Source: Bradyrhizobium erythrophlei
GTDB taxonomy: Bacteria; Pseudomonadota; Alphaproteobacteria; Rhizobiales; Xanthobacteraceae
NCBI RefSeq assembly: GCF_900129505.1
Contig: NZ_LT670818.1
Location: forward strand, 2,418,001 to 2,482,000
Direction: 5' to 3'
DNA length: 64,000 bases
Below the pieces are notes generated by a model. The model did no database searches. It was not told where the DNA came from and saw nothing but the letters and a program-made list of their open reading frames with translations. Position 1 is the stretch's first letter, and the number at the start of each line of letters is the position of its first letter. Made by a program: the position numbers and the translations under genes. Shown here in pieces: positions 15,585 through 23,789 of the stretch.

Positions 15585-15929
15585 TCAGGCGCAACCGCTC
15601 CAGCGATCGAGGTGCGGCGCGGTACCGGCCGTCTTAATTCCAGGCTGCGGTGTCCTGGTAGCATGCAGTAGGAGAAAGGCTGCGCCGAGATGGGCTTCGC
15701 AGGTTTTCAATGCCGCACGCGCGCCCGCGTAACGCGGCGTGACGTCATCCAGGACGAATATATTGGTGCCGGTTTCCCAATAGCCGAGGGGAACATCGTC
15801 GGGGACGGCCTGCTCGATCCGTTGCATGCTGGCCTGGACGTGCGCGATCAGCGACATGAGATCGGAACCGATCGCCTCATGGAGGTCCTCATTACGAGCC
15901 GAGGTTCCGCCGCCTGCTGCGTTGTGCAT
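15585..15929 (-). CDS. Small unknown protein, 114 residues
   Basis: 114 residues starting MHNAAGGGTSARNEDLHEAI. The ATG at 15929 is preceded by AAAGGAG at ideal spacing, which strongly supports a real gene. The middle (DLMSLIAHVQASMQRIEQAV) is amphipathic helical, followed by a short hydrophobic patch NIFVLDDVTPRYAGARAAL. There is no signal peptide or membrane span. It is divergent from the FixJ-type regulator at 16086, and a perfect dyad (15991-16006) lies between them. No family is recognised. The regulatory context suggests it belongs to the same signalling regulon. Confidence 0.65.
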   Translation of the reverse strand: MHNAAGGGTSARNEDLHEAIGSDLMSLIAHVQASMQRIEQAVPDDVPLGYWETGTNIFVLDDVTPRYAGARAALKTCEAHLGAAFLLLHATRTPQPGIKTAGTAPHLDRWSGCA

Positions 15930-15990
15930 GAGAGGTCTCCTTTACCGGGCTTTTTATGCCTCCACCGCTACTTGTGCGTTAAGTCGCGGT

Positions 15991-16006
15991 CCCGTACAAA
16001 TACGGG
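15991..16006. promoter_or_regulatory. CCCGTA-N4-TACGGG dyad in a divergent promoter region
   Basis: CCCGTACAAATACGGG: perfect arms, spacer CAAA. It lies 62 bases upstream of the gene at 15929 (minus) and 80 bases upstream of the FixJ-type regulator (plus). The spacer is identical to that of the site at 23504. Confidence 0.6.
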
Positions 16007-16085
16007 TGGGGACGACGACTCTGATATCAGCGTATGCGTCGTTACATCAGTCCGTCATCTCTTCACTGTCTATGGACGATGGTAC

Positions 16086-16721
16086 ATGACCGAAACACCA
16101 CCCTCGCGCGGCGAAATATTCGTGGTCGACGACGATCCTGCTGTGCGCGAAACGCTTTCCGTGGTCTTGTCGGCCGGTGGCTATCAGGTGATCTGCTTCG
16201 CGGACGGCGCGGCGCTGCTCGCGGTCGCGCGCAACCGGACACCTTCCTGCATCCTGCTCGACGTGCATATTCCCGGTAAATCCGGCCTCGATATCCTGAG
16301 GGAACTTCGCGGCGAGGAGTATCCCGCGCCGATCTTCATGATCTCCGGGCAAGGCGACATCGCGATGGCGGTCTCGGCCATCAAGAACGGCGCGCTGGAC
16401 TTCATCGAAAAGCCGTTCCGCGGCAGCGAAATCGTCGGACGGCTGGACGAGGCGATCAGGGCGTATGCGCGGCGGCAGGCCGACAGTTCAGCGTCGAGAG
16501 TAGCGTCGCTGCATTTTCCGGGGCGCGAACCGTTGACGCGGCGCGAACGCGAGGTGCTGGAGCAGTTCACCTCCGGCGCATCCAACAAGGAAGCCGGCCG
16601 TCAGCTCGGTATCAGCCCGCGTACGATCGAAGATCATCGCGCCAACATCATGAAGAAGCTCGGCGCGAGGAACGCGGCCGACCTGATCCGTATCGTGATG
16701 ACCACTCCGCGCGCGTCCTGA
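16086..16721 (+). CDS. FixJ-type two-component response regulator
   Basis: 211 residues: receiver domain ~10-125 with phospho-acceptor Asp59 (CILLDVHIPGKSG) and Lys in FIEKPFRGSE, then a LuxR/GerE HTH at ~148-208 (PLTRREREVLEQFTSGASNK, ISPRTIEDHRANIMKKLGAR). This is the FixJ/TtrR arrangement; a phosphorylated dimer would bind a short inverted repeat. Its HTH resembles that of the regulator at 457 (shared SPRT-E-HRA--M-KLGARN-ADL-R). The dyad at 15991 is 80 bases upstream. No kinase is immediately adjacent on this strand; the hybrid kinase at 16811 is convergent. The start at 16086 has a weak ribosome-binding site. Confidence 0.87.
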   Translation: MTETPPSRGEIFVVDDDPAVRETLSVVLSAGGYQVICFADGAALLAVARNRTPSCILLDVHIPGKSGLDILRELRGEEYPAPIFMISGQGDIAMAVSAIKNGALDFIEKPFRGSEIVGRLDEAIRAYARRQADSSASRVASLHFPGREPLTRREREVLEQFTSGASNKEAGRQLGISPRTIEDHRANIMKKLGARNAADLIRIVMTTPRAS

Positions 16722-16810
16722 CGCCGGGCGCCGCCGCCTATCGCCGCGAACGGAACACGCGCACCCGGAGCTACCGCGATCGGCCAGGATCACGCTTGAT
16801 CATCCCGGCC

Positions 16811-19800
16811 TCAAGTGGCGAGCGCCTTGCGGATCATGGCCCCCATATCCGACTTGCGGTACGGCTTGGCGAGCAGCAGCACGCCGGTGTCGAGCCGGCC
16901 GTGATGGATGATCGCATTCTCGGTATAGCCCGAGGTGAACAGCACCTTCAGCTCCGGTTTGCGCCGTTGCAGCTCGTTGGCAAGCTGGCGGCCGTTCATC
17001 GCGCCCGGCATGATGACGTCGGTGAACAACAGATCGAATTGATTGCCGGCCTCGAACACGGTCAGCGCCTCCGCCGCATTGGCCGCATCCAGCGTGACGT
17101 AGCCCAGCGAATGCAGCTGGGTCAGCACGTAATCCCTCACCAGCTTGTCGTCCTCGACGACGAGAATGGTTTCATGTCCGCCTTGTACCGCCAGCGCGTT
17201 GGAGGCCTCGGACGCGACCAGCGCTCCGGTGCCCGGCGGCAGGTACATCTTGATCGTCGTTCCGTGACCCTCCTCGCTGTAGATCTTGATATGCCCCGCC
17301 GATTGCTTGACGAAGCCGTAGACCATGCTCAGTCCGAGGCCGGTGCCCTTGCCAGGTCCCTTCGACGTGAAGAACGGGTTGAAGACCTTGTCGAGGATAC
17401 CGGCGGGAATGCCGGTCCCGGTGTCGCTCACGGCAATCAGGGCGTAGCGGCCGGGCCGGACGTCGCCGTGGATGTTTGCGTAATTTTCGTCGAGGAACGC
17501 CGAGCCGGTCTCCAGGATAAGCTTGCCGCCATTGGGCATGGCGTCGCGGGCATTGAGCGACAGATTGAGGATGGCGGTGGCGAGCTGATTGGGGTCGACG
17601 GTGGCTACGCAGGCTTCGTCTTCGAATACCGATTCGATCTCGATGTGCTCGCCCAGCGTGGGCCGCAGCAGCTTGGCGGTGTCGATGATCAGCGTATTGA
17701 TGTCGACCTCGCGTGGCTGCAGCGGCTGCTTGCGCGCGAACGCCAGCAGATGCTGGGTGAGGTCCGCGCCACGCGCGGCGGCGTCGTCGATCATCCTGGT
17801 GATGGCTGCGAGCTGCGGCTCCTTCTCGACCGCCTCCGCCAGGATTTCGATGGTTCCGGTAATTACCGTCAGGATATTGTTGAAATCATGCGCGATGCCG
17901 CCGGTGAGCTGGCCGAGGGCTTCCATCTTTTCGGACTGCCGGATCCGGTCCTCCGCCGCGATCTTGTCGGTGAGATCACGGTAGAATCCGTTGAACACAA
18001 TGCCCTCGCGGCGGCGTAGCGCGGTGACGCTCACCTCGGCTGTGAATTCCTTGCCGTCGCGCCGCACCGCCCTGATTTCGCGGCGGCCTCCGGAAAGCCA
18101 GTCTTGCCCAGACCGGCGAAAGCGCTCCAAGCCTGCCTTGAGCCTGTCGCGGTCCGCTTCTACGACGATCAGATCGATCAGGCTTTTCCCAAGGGCGTCC
18201 TTGCGCGGCCACCCGAAAATCTTTTCCGCCGCCGAATTCCAGTTCAGGATGCTGCTGCTCTCGTCGGTCTGGACGAAGGCGTCGAGCGCGGTTTCGATGA
18301 TGCCGCGTGCCAGTTGCTCGCTTTCGCGCAAAGTTTCCTGCGCTCGCCGGCTTTCGGTCATGTCGCGGCCGACGAAGAAATACCGCCGGACCGGCTCCGA
18401 CCAGGTGCCCATCCAGGACAGCGTCACGAGCCGTCCGTCCTTGTGGACGTAGCGTGAATCGGTGTTCTGCGCGGGCTGTCCGCGCCGGACCAGCCGCATT
18501 TCCTTGCGGCTGATTTCGAGATCGTCAGGGAGCAGGAACTCGCTGGCGTTGCGGCCGATCATTTCGTCCGGCGCATATCCCAGGATGGTTTCGGCGCTGG
18601 GGCTCACCTGGACCAGCACGCCGCTGGGATCGATCACCAGGATCAGATCCTGCGAAGTATCGAAGATGCGGCGGCGCTCCTCGATCTGCTGGCGCAGCGC
18701 GTGCTGGGTTCGCCTGCTTTCCGTAATGTCGCGGGCGGTTTTCGATGCACCGATGATCGCGCCCGACGGCGTCTTGATCGGGGAAATGCGGAGCGCGACC
18801 TCCACCAGACGGCCGTCCCTGCGCAGGCGCACCGTTTCATATTGCTCGATGGTTTCGCCCCAGTTGACCCGGCGCAGGATGTCATGCACCTCCGCGATCC
18901 GGTCGGGCGGTACGATCAGATCGATGTTCTTGCCGACCGCTTCCGCCGCGGTATATCCGAACAGCCGTTCGGCGGCCGGATTCCAGCCGGTTATCGTGCC
19001 GTCGAGGGACTTGGTGATGACGGCGTCGTTGGAGGACTCGACGGCGGCGCTGAAAAGACGCTCGCGGGCGGCGTAGTGGTCACGCGCGGCCTCGGTCCGG
19101 CGATGTTCCCGGACCTCGCGTTGCAGTGCCTCGGTCTTGGTGTTGGCCTCGCCCAGCACCCGCGCAAACGCCCGTGCCAGCACGCCGGTCTCTCCGCCCG
19201 CATCGACGGGAATGGGCGGCGGGTCGTTCTTGCCGATGCCCTCGACGGCCGCCGTCAATCGACTGATCGGCTGGGTCAGCGAGCTCGCGACGAGCACGGC
19301 CAGCGCGGCCGCGCCCAACACCGCGATCAACCCGACCAGCAGGGAGGTGTTCTGGATCGCCGCCGCCGGCGCCATGAAGACGGCGTTCGGAACGGTTTCG
19401 ATGATCCCGATCCATTCACTGCCGGCAAGAATGGCCGGAGCGAGCGCCGCCGCGCTCGGCCGCCCGGTCTGATCGGGCACGATGTTCACCACACTTTGCA
19501 ATGTCCCGGGTGACGCCGCTAAATAGGGAAAGTCGCTCTGCCAGTTGGTCGACGTGCCCAGCTCCGAGCCGAATTCGCGGCTGGGGTCGGGATGGACGAG
19601 ATAGTCCCCTCGTCCATTGACGACGTAGATCCCCCCGCCCTGCTGCACCGATGACCGGACGCGGTCAAAAGCCGGCCCTAAATCGACGTTGACGATGACG
19701 ACACCGAACGGTTTGCCGTCGGGCGTGAAAATCGGCGTCGCGACGCGTATCGTCGGTCTGTGCGGCGTCTCGATTTCCCCGTAGGACCGCCCCAGATTGA

Positions 19801-20320
19801 GCGGTGATACGTATAATTCGTCCGGGCGCAACTTGATCGAATCCTGGAAATAGGCCCGATCGTCTCTTCGTTGCAACTCCGGCTCTGCAACGATCCGAAG
19901 CGCTCCATTGGACCCGAAGCGGTCGACGCGTACGATCTCGCGCCCGCCGTCATCGAGGCCGATGATGCGAAGCATCGCATAAGCAGGGTTGGCTTGAATT
20001 TCGGCAAAGAGCCGGGCTGCGATCCGTTCCCGCCACGTTTTTTCCGAGATGCCATCAACGGGATCGACGCCACCTGCCAAATGCGCGCGGATCAAGCCGT
20101 TCAACGCGGCCGAGGATCGAAAGCCTGCGATGTCTCCCCGCGCGCCGGCCACGAAGTATTCGAGATCCGCGGCGACGAGCTGCGAATGAGCCTCGATGCG
20201 ATCGAGGACGCGCGGCAGCAGCGCCTGCTCCAGGCTGCGATAGCTCAGCCATCCGACCGCCGATACCGCGATCGCAACCAGCAAGACCATCGCGATGGCT
20301 AGTCGGGTGGCGAGCGTCAT
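16811..20320 (-). CDS. Membrane hybrid histidine kinase, dCache-HAMP-PAS3-HisKA-ATPase-REC
   Basis: 1169 residues. TM1 ~8-28, periplasmic dCache-like sensor ~30-325, TM2 ~327-350, HAMP-like ~350-400. Three PAS domains at ~420-530, 545-665 and 665-785. HisKA with phospho-His in QLTGGIAHDFNNILTVI (~806). ATPase ~915-1030 (NLSLNARDAMPNGG, GTGIPAGILDKVF, GKGTGLGLSMVYG). Receiver ~1045-1165, Asp ~1102 in LLFTDVIMPG. The dCache domain indicates a small extracellular ligand. It starts 69 bases after the single-domain response regulator at 20390 ends, so the two are likely co-transcribed. A decayed copy of this receiver type is at 3661. Confidence 0.92.
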   Translation of the reverse strand: MTLATRLAIAMVLLVAIAVSAVGWLSYRSLEQALLPRVLDRIEAHSQLVAADLEYFVAGARGDIAGFRSSAALNGLIRAHLAGGVDPVDGISEKTWRERIAARLFAEIQANPAYAMLRIIGLDDGGREIVRVDRFGSNGALRIVAEPELQRRDDRAYFQDSIKLRPDELYVSPLNLGRSYGEIETPHRPTIRVATPIFTPDGKPFGVVIVNVDLGPAFDRVRSSVQQGGGIYVVNGRGDYLVHPDPSREFGSELGTSTNWQSDFPYLAASPGTLQSVVNIVPDQTGRPSAAALAPAILAGSEWIGIIETVPNAVFMAPAAAIQNTSLLVGLIAVLGAAALAVLVASSLTQPISRLTAAVEGIGKNDPPPIPVDAGGETGVLARAFARVLGEANTKTEALQREVREHRRTEAARDHYAARERLFSAAVESSNDAVITKSLDGTITGWNPAAERLFGYTAAEAVGKNIDLIVPPDRIAEVHDILRRVNWGETIEQYETVRLRRDGRLVEVALRISPIKTPSGAIIGASKTARDITESRRTQHALRQQIEERRRIFDTSQDLILVIDPSGVLVQVSPSAETILGYAPDEMIGRNASEFLLPDDLEISRKEMRLVRRGQPAQNTDSRYVHKDGRLVTLSWMGTWSEPVRRYFFVGRDMTESRRAQETLRESEQLARGIIETALDAFVQTDESSSILNWNSAAEKIFGWPRKDALGKSLIDLIVVEADRDRLKAGLERFRRSGQDWLSGGRREIRAVRRDGKEFTAEVSVTALRRREGIVFNGFYRDLTDKIAAEDRIRQSEKMEALGQLTGGIAHDFNNILTVITGTIEILAEAVEKEPQLAAITRMIDDAAARGADLTQHLLAFARKQPLQPREVDINTLIIDTAKLLRPTLGEHIEIESVFEDEACVATVDPNQLATAILNLSLNARDAMPNGGKLILETGSAFLDENYANIHGDVRPGRYALIAVSDTGTGIPAGILDKVFNPFFTSKGPGKGTGLGLSMVYGFVKQSAGHIKIYSEEGHGTTIKMYLPPGTGALVASEASNALAVQGGHETILVVEDDKLVRDYVLTQLHSLGYVTLDAANAAEALTVFEAGNQFDLLFTDVIMPGAMNGRQLANELQRRKPELKVLFTSGYTENAIIHHGRLDTGVLLLAKPYRKSDMGAMIRKALAT

Positions 20321-20389
20321 CTGTACTCTCGCGTCGCCTGGTGATCCTTTGGCGCATAGCCGGGCAGGATAGACGACGCTGTGTTGGCA

Positions 20390-20824
20390 TTATGGGCCGG
20401 GCGCAATATTCCCCGCTGGAACCGATGATGACGATGAGCGCTTCGCGGCGTCAAGACAATCTGCGACCGCCGCCATCAGAGCGGCTGGCTTGAAGGGCTT
20501 TTGCAGGCTGCTGACGGCGCCGAGCTTGGTCGCCATGGTCAGAAAGTCCGGACCCGCGGCGGGATCCGGCTCGATCGGGCGGCCGGAGATCACAATGATC
20601 GGCATCAGCGGCTGCTGTTGGTGAATGAGCCGCATCGCTTCCAGCCCATCCATTCCCGGCATGAAAATATCGAGAAACAACATGTCGAATTTTCCGGATT
20701 CGATGATCGCCAGGCCCTTGCGGCCGTCATTGGCGACGAAAACGCTGTGGCCGGCCCGCTCCAGCAGAAGTCGGATGGTGGTCTGGACGGCAATGTCATC
20801 GTCGACGATCAGAATTTTTGCCAA
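20390..20824 (-). CDS. Single-domain response regulator
   Basis: 144 residues: a receiver with Asp52 (MLFLDIFMPGMDGLEAM), DDD at 8-10, Ser in IIVISGRP and Lys in SSLQKPFKPAAL, followed by a ~20-residue Ser/Pro-rich tail. The start is TTG at 20824 (LAKILIVDDD). There is no output domain, so it is a CheY/Spo0F-like relay or sink. It immediately precedes the hybrid kinase at 20320 on the same strand and is its likely partner. A weak dyad (21058-21073) lies 234 bases upstream. Confidence 0.87.
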   Translation of the reverse strand: MAKILIVDDDIAVQTTIRLLLERAGHSVFVANDGRKGLAIIESGKFDMLFLDIFMPGMDGLEAMRLIHQQQPLMPIIVISGRPIEPDPAAGPDFLTMATKLGAVSSLQKPFKPAALMAAVADCLDAAKRSSSSSVPAGNIAPGP

Positions 20825-21342
20825 GAGCGAATCTTTCGCGGTGCATGAAATATGTCAATGTTGAGTTGTGAATCCGTTGCCTGCCACGCGCAAGCCATTC
20901 TTCGGCGACGCGCGCGCCATATTGTTGAAAAAAAGCGACGCATCGCGCTGCTGCTATTCCCGATACAGTGCAGACGACGCCGGACGTGGCTTCGCAACGG
21001 ATGATTCGCGTCGCTTCAGCCAATGATGGAACCCGCGCCGGTGATTTCATACCGCATCCGGTATTTGCACGGGTTTCTGTTTCACTCCCGATTAAACCTC
21101 GGGGATTCTCCCGGAGTTGACGGGCCTTTCTTCACGCAGCATGGCCTGCGCATTTGTCTGAAGGCGGAAACTTCGTTCGCCGATACGGCGGCGCATGGCA
21201 GCGGGGATCCGAAGGCGGCGGCGCATCGGGGCTATGAAGGTGGGCAGGTCGACAAGGCGGCTGTGATCTGGAAGCGGCCCTCGTCAACGGCGAGGCTTAC
21301 AGGATGATGATCGGCGAACGGCGCTTTGCCGTTGCATAGGCT
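20825..21342. other. Intergenic region, no gene recognised
   Basis: About 520 bases between the response regulator start and the receptor hairpin. Frames here (for example plus 21023-21307) lack a ribosome-binding site and a recognisable family. One imperfect dyad CCGGTA-TTTG-CACGGG is at 21058-21073. Confidence 0.4.
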
Positions 21343-21360
21343 CGGCTCGATAACGAGCCG
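21343..21360 (-). terminator. Hairpin after the chemoreceptor gene
   Basis: Perfect 7-bp arms CGGCTCG / CGAGCCG with an ATAA loop, 12 bases downstream of the receptor stop. No T-run. Confidence 0.4.
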
Positions 21361-21371
21361 GGCCTCGTTGA

Positions 21372-23375
21372 TCAGGCCGCACGCACGGTGTTGAGAAACT
21401 TGCCGACCTCGAGCTTGAGGCGGTTGCTGTCGCCGGACAACGACTGCGCCGCCGCCAGAACCTGCGACGAGGCGGATCCGGTCTCGCCGGCGCCGCGCTG
21501 CACGTCGACGATGTGGGACGAGACCTGCTGGGTACCTTGCGCCGCCTGCTGCACGTTGCGGGAAATTTCCTGCGTCGCCGCGCCCTGCTCTTCCACCGCC
21601 GCCGCGATGGTCGAGGAGATTTCCGACAGTCTTTCGATGGTGCCGCTGATCTCCTTGATCGCGCCGACCGACTCGTGGGTCGCCGCCTGGATGCCCGAGA
21701 TCTGCTGGCCGATCTCGCCGGTCGCCTTGGCGGTCTGCTCGGCCAGCGCCTTCACCTCGGATGCCACCACCGCGAAGCCACGTCCGGCCTCACCGGCTCG
21801 CGCGGCCTCGATCGTGGCGTTCAACGCCAGCAGGTTAGTCTGGCCCGCGATGGTGTTGATCAGTTCGACGACGTCGCCGATGCGCGCGGCGGCCTTCGAC
21901 AATTCGCTGACGCGGTCGTTGGTCTTGCGCGCCTGATCGACGGCCTCGCCCGCCATCCGGGCAGATTCCTGCACCTGGCGGCTGATCTCGTTGACGGACG
22001 ACGCCATTTCTTCGGTAGCCGAGGCCACCGACTGCACGTTGGTGGAGGCTTCTTCCGAAGCGGCGGCAACCATGGTGGTGAGCTCCTGCGCCCGCGCCGC
22101 GGTCGAGGTCAGCGTGCCGGCGGAGGCTTCCAGTTCGGTCGAGGCCGAGGATACGGTCTCGACGATCTCGCCAACGGCGGCTTCGAAGCCATCGGCGAGC
22201 TTGATCATGTCCGCCTTGCGCTGCTTGGCGGCGATCTGGTCCTGTGTGGCCTTGGCCTCGGCTTCCTCGCGGGCCTTCTCCTCAGCCCTGACTTTGAAGG
22301 TCTCGACCGCCTGCGCCATGTCGCCGATCTCGTCCTTGCGATCGAGACCCGGGAGCACAACGCCGAAATTGCCGCCCGCGAGTTCTTTCATGCCGGAGGT
22401 CAGTCCCGACAGCGGCTTGATGATGCCGCGCGCGATCAGGAACGCGATCAAGAGGCCAATCACGACGGCTGCGCCGGCCACCACTTCCTGCATGGTGATG
22501 GTGCCGCTGATGAGACCTTCGGTATCTGCGGTCGTCTTGGCGAAAGCCCTCCCGATCGATTCCCTCACCCCGTCGAGTTTTCCAACTGCGTCGACGGTCA
22601 GGGGCGTGATGGCCTTGTAGTAAATGTCATCGCCCGCCACCAGATTGGGCCCGGTCTTGTTGAAGGCCTCGGCGTATTTGGCAACACCGGTCTTGACGTT
22701 CGCCAGCAGCGCCGCGAGATTCGGGGGCAGGTCGGCTTTCTCCAGAACCGCGATCTGCGCCTGGGCCTTTTCGGTGTTGGCCTTGAAAGTCGCGAGCCCC
22801 TTGGCGTCACGGGTCGCCAGCATCCGCCAGTTCGCGACGCGAACCAGAAGTACCTTGGCTTCAAGGAAGGCTGCGCCCGGGGCAGAATCGGTTTTTGCTA
22901 TGGCATCGACGAATTTCTGGACGTCCTCCGCCATCTTGTCGCCGTCGGTGAACAGGGACGCCTGACCGGCAACCACCTGCTTGACGGCCTCGCCGAGCGC
23001 GAGGCGCTTAGCCTTCAGTTCCTCGATATCCTTGCCGATCTCTTTGTAGGTCGCACGCCGTTCTTCGGACCGGGTCGTCTTGTCGGCTTCCACCAGAAGA
23101 TCGCCCGCCGTCTTCAACCGCGTTTCGGCTTCGGTGTAGGATTTCTCGTCGTGATCGAATGCGTAGCGGAGGATCGCGCGCCGAATCGCCTGGAGGTTCG
23201 CGGCGATTTCGCCCACCCGGATCGTGTTCTCGGACTGCAGCGTCATCGCCGCGACCTGGGTGCGGAGTTCTCCCAGTTGCCATACCGCGAAGCCGGCAAG
23301 GCCCACGCAGAACAGCAGCAGTGCAGCGAATCCGCCATAGAGCCGGCCGCTGATTCGAAGATTCAGAAATGACAT
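21372..23375 (-). CDS. Methyl-accepting chemotaxis protein
   Basis: 667 residues. TM1 ~12-34, a long all-helical periplasmic sensor ~35-297, TM2 ~300-322, HAMP ~320-375, and a methyl-accepting cytoplasmic domain ~410-660 with the conserved hairpin tip around [20 protein letters not shown] and [16 protein letters not shown]. The helical sensor looks like a four-helix or HBM-type ligand domain; the ligand is unknown. There is no C-terminal NWETF-type pentapeptide, so CheR would need to act without that tether. ATG 23375 follows GAGGA at about 9 bases. A dyad (23504-23519) lies 129 bases upstream. Confidence 0.93.
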   Translation of the reverse strand: MSFLNLRISGRLYGGFAALLLFCVGLAGFAVWQLGELRTQVAAMTLQSENTIRVGEIAANLQAIRRAILRYAFDHDEKSYTEAETRLKTAGDLLVEADKTTRSEERRATYKEIGKDIEELKAKRLALGEAVKQVVAGQASLFTDGDKMAEDVQKFVDAIAKTDSAPGAAFLEAKVLLVRVANWRMLATRDAKGLATFKANTEKAQAQIAVLEKADLPPNLAALLANVKTGVAKYAEAFNKTGPNLVAGDDIYYKAITPLTVDAVGKLDGVRESIGRAFAKTTADTEGLISGTITMQEVVAGAAVVIGLLIAFLIARGIIKPLSGLTSGMKELAGGNFGVVLPGLDRKDEIGDMAQAVETFKVRAEEKAREEAEAKATQDQIAAKQRKADMIKLADGFEAAVGEIVETVSSASTELEASAGTLTSTAARAQELTTMVAAASEEASTNVQSVASATEEMASSVNEISRQVQESARMAGEAVDQARKTNDRVSELSKAAARIGDVVELINTIAGQTNLLALNATIEAARAGEAGRGFAVVASEVKALAEQTAKATGEIGQQISGIQAATHESVGAIKEISGTIERLSEISSTIAAAVEEQGAATQEISRNVQQAAQGTQQVSSHIVDVQRGAGETGSASSQVLAAAQSLSGDSNRLKLEVGKFLNTVRAA

Positions 23376-23503
23376 TGAATCCGTCCTCGCAAATGCAGCA
23401 ATTTGGAAATGCGAGGGGAAGCTGCTCCCCCGGCGAAATGGCGCATTTGCGCGGCCACTGCCAATGAATAGCAGCTCGAAGATATGACACCCTTAATATA
23501 CCC

Positions 23504-23519
23504 CTCGTACAAATACGGG
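23504..23519. promoter_or_regulatory. CTCGTA-N4-TACGGG dyad upstream of the chemoreceptor
   Basis: CTCGTACAAATACGGG: one arm mismatch, spacer CAAA identical to the site at 15991. It is 129 bases upstream of the receptor start on the minus strand and 271 bases upstream of the dehydratase start on the plus strand. The rest of the 23376-23789 gap (about 410 bases) has no recognisable gene. Confidence 0.55.
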
Positions 23520-23789
23520 AAATTGGATGATAACCCGCCGCGCCGGCGGCGCTGTTCCAGCGTCCGCGTCATCTCGTGCCACACGGCGGAATCGACCTGA
23601 CCGCCGCGCTTGCACGAAAATGCCAGGGCGGCCCCTAAGCCGTGCCGGTACATTTCCGCAGCGCGGTGCTGGCGGCGACCGCGCTGGTTTCCTGACGACT
23701 GGCCGCCATGCGCCGGTACCCGTGAAAGCGGGCTTGCCCGGCATAGACCGCCTGTGAGATGACCTGAGCGGTCTCGAACAGGTGTGATC

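Noticed and set aside
15361..15594. 77-residue minus frame after the small unknown gene
   Set aside because: TTG start without ribosome-binding site and overlap with the upstream stop; no recognisable fold.
21023..21307. 94-residue plus frame in the gap after the response regulator
   Set aside because: No ribosome-binding site, odd composition, no resemblance to any family.
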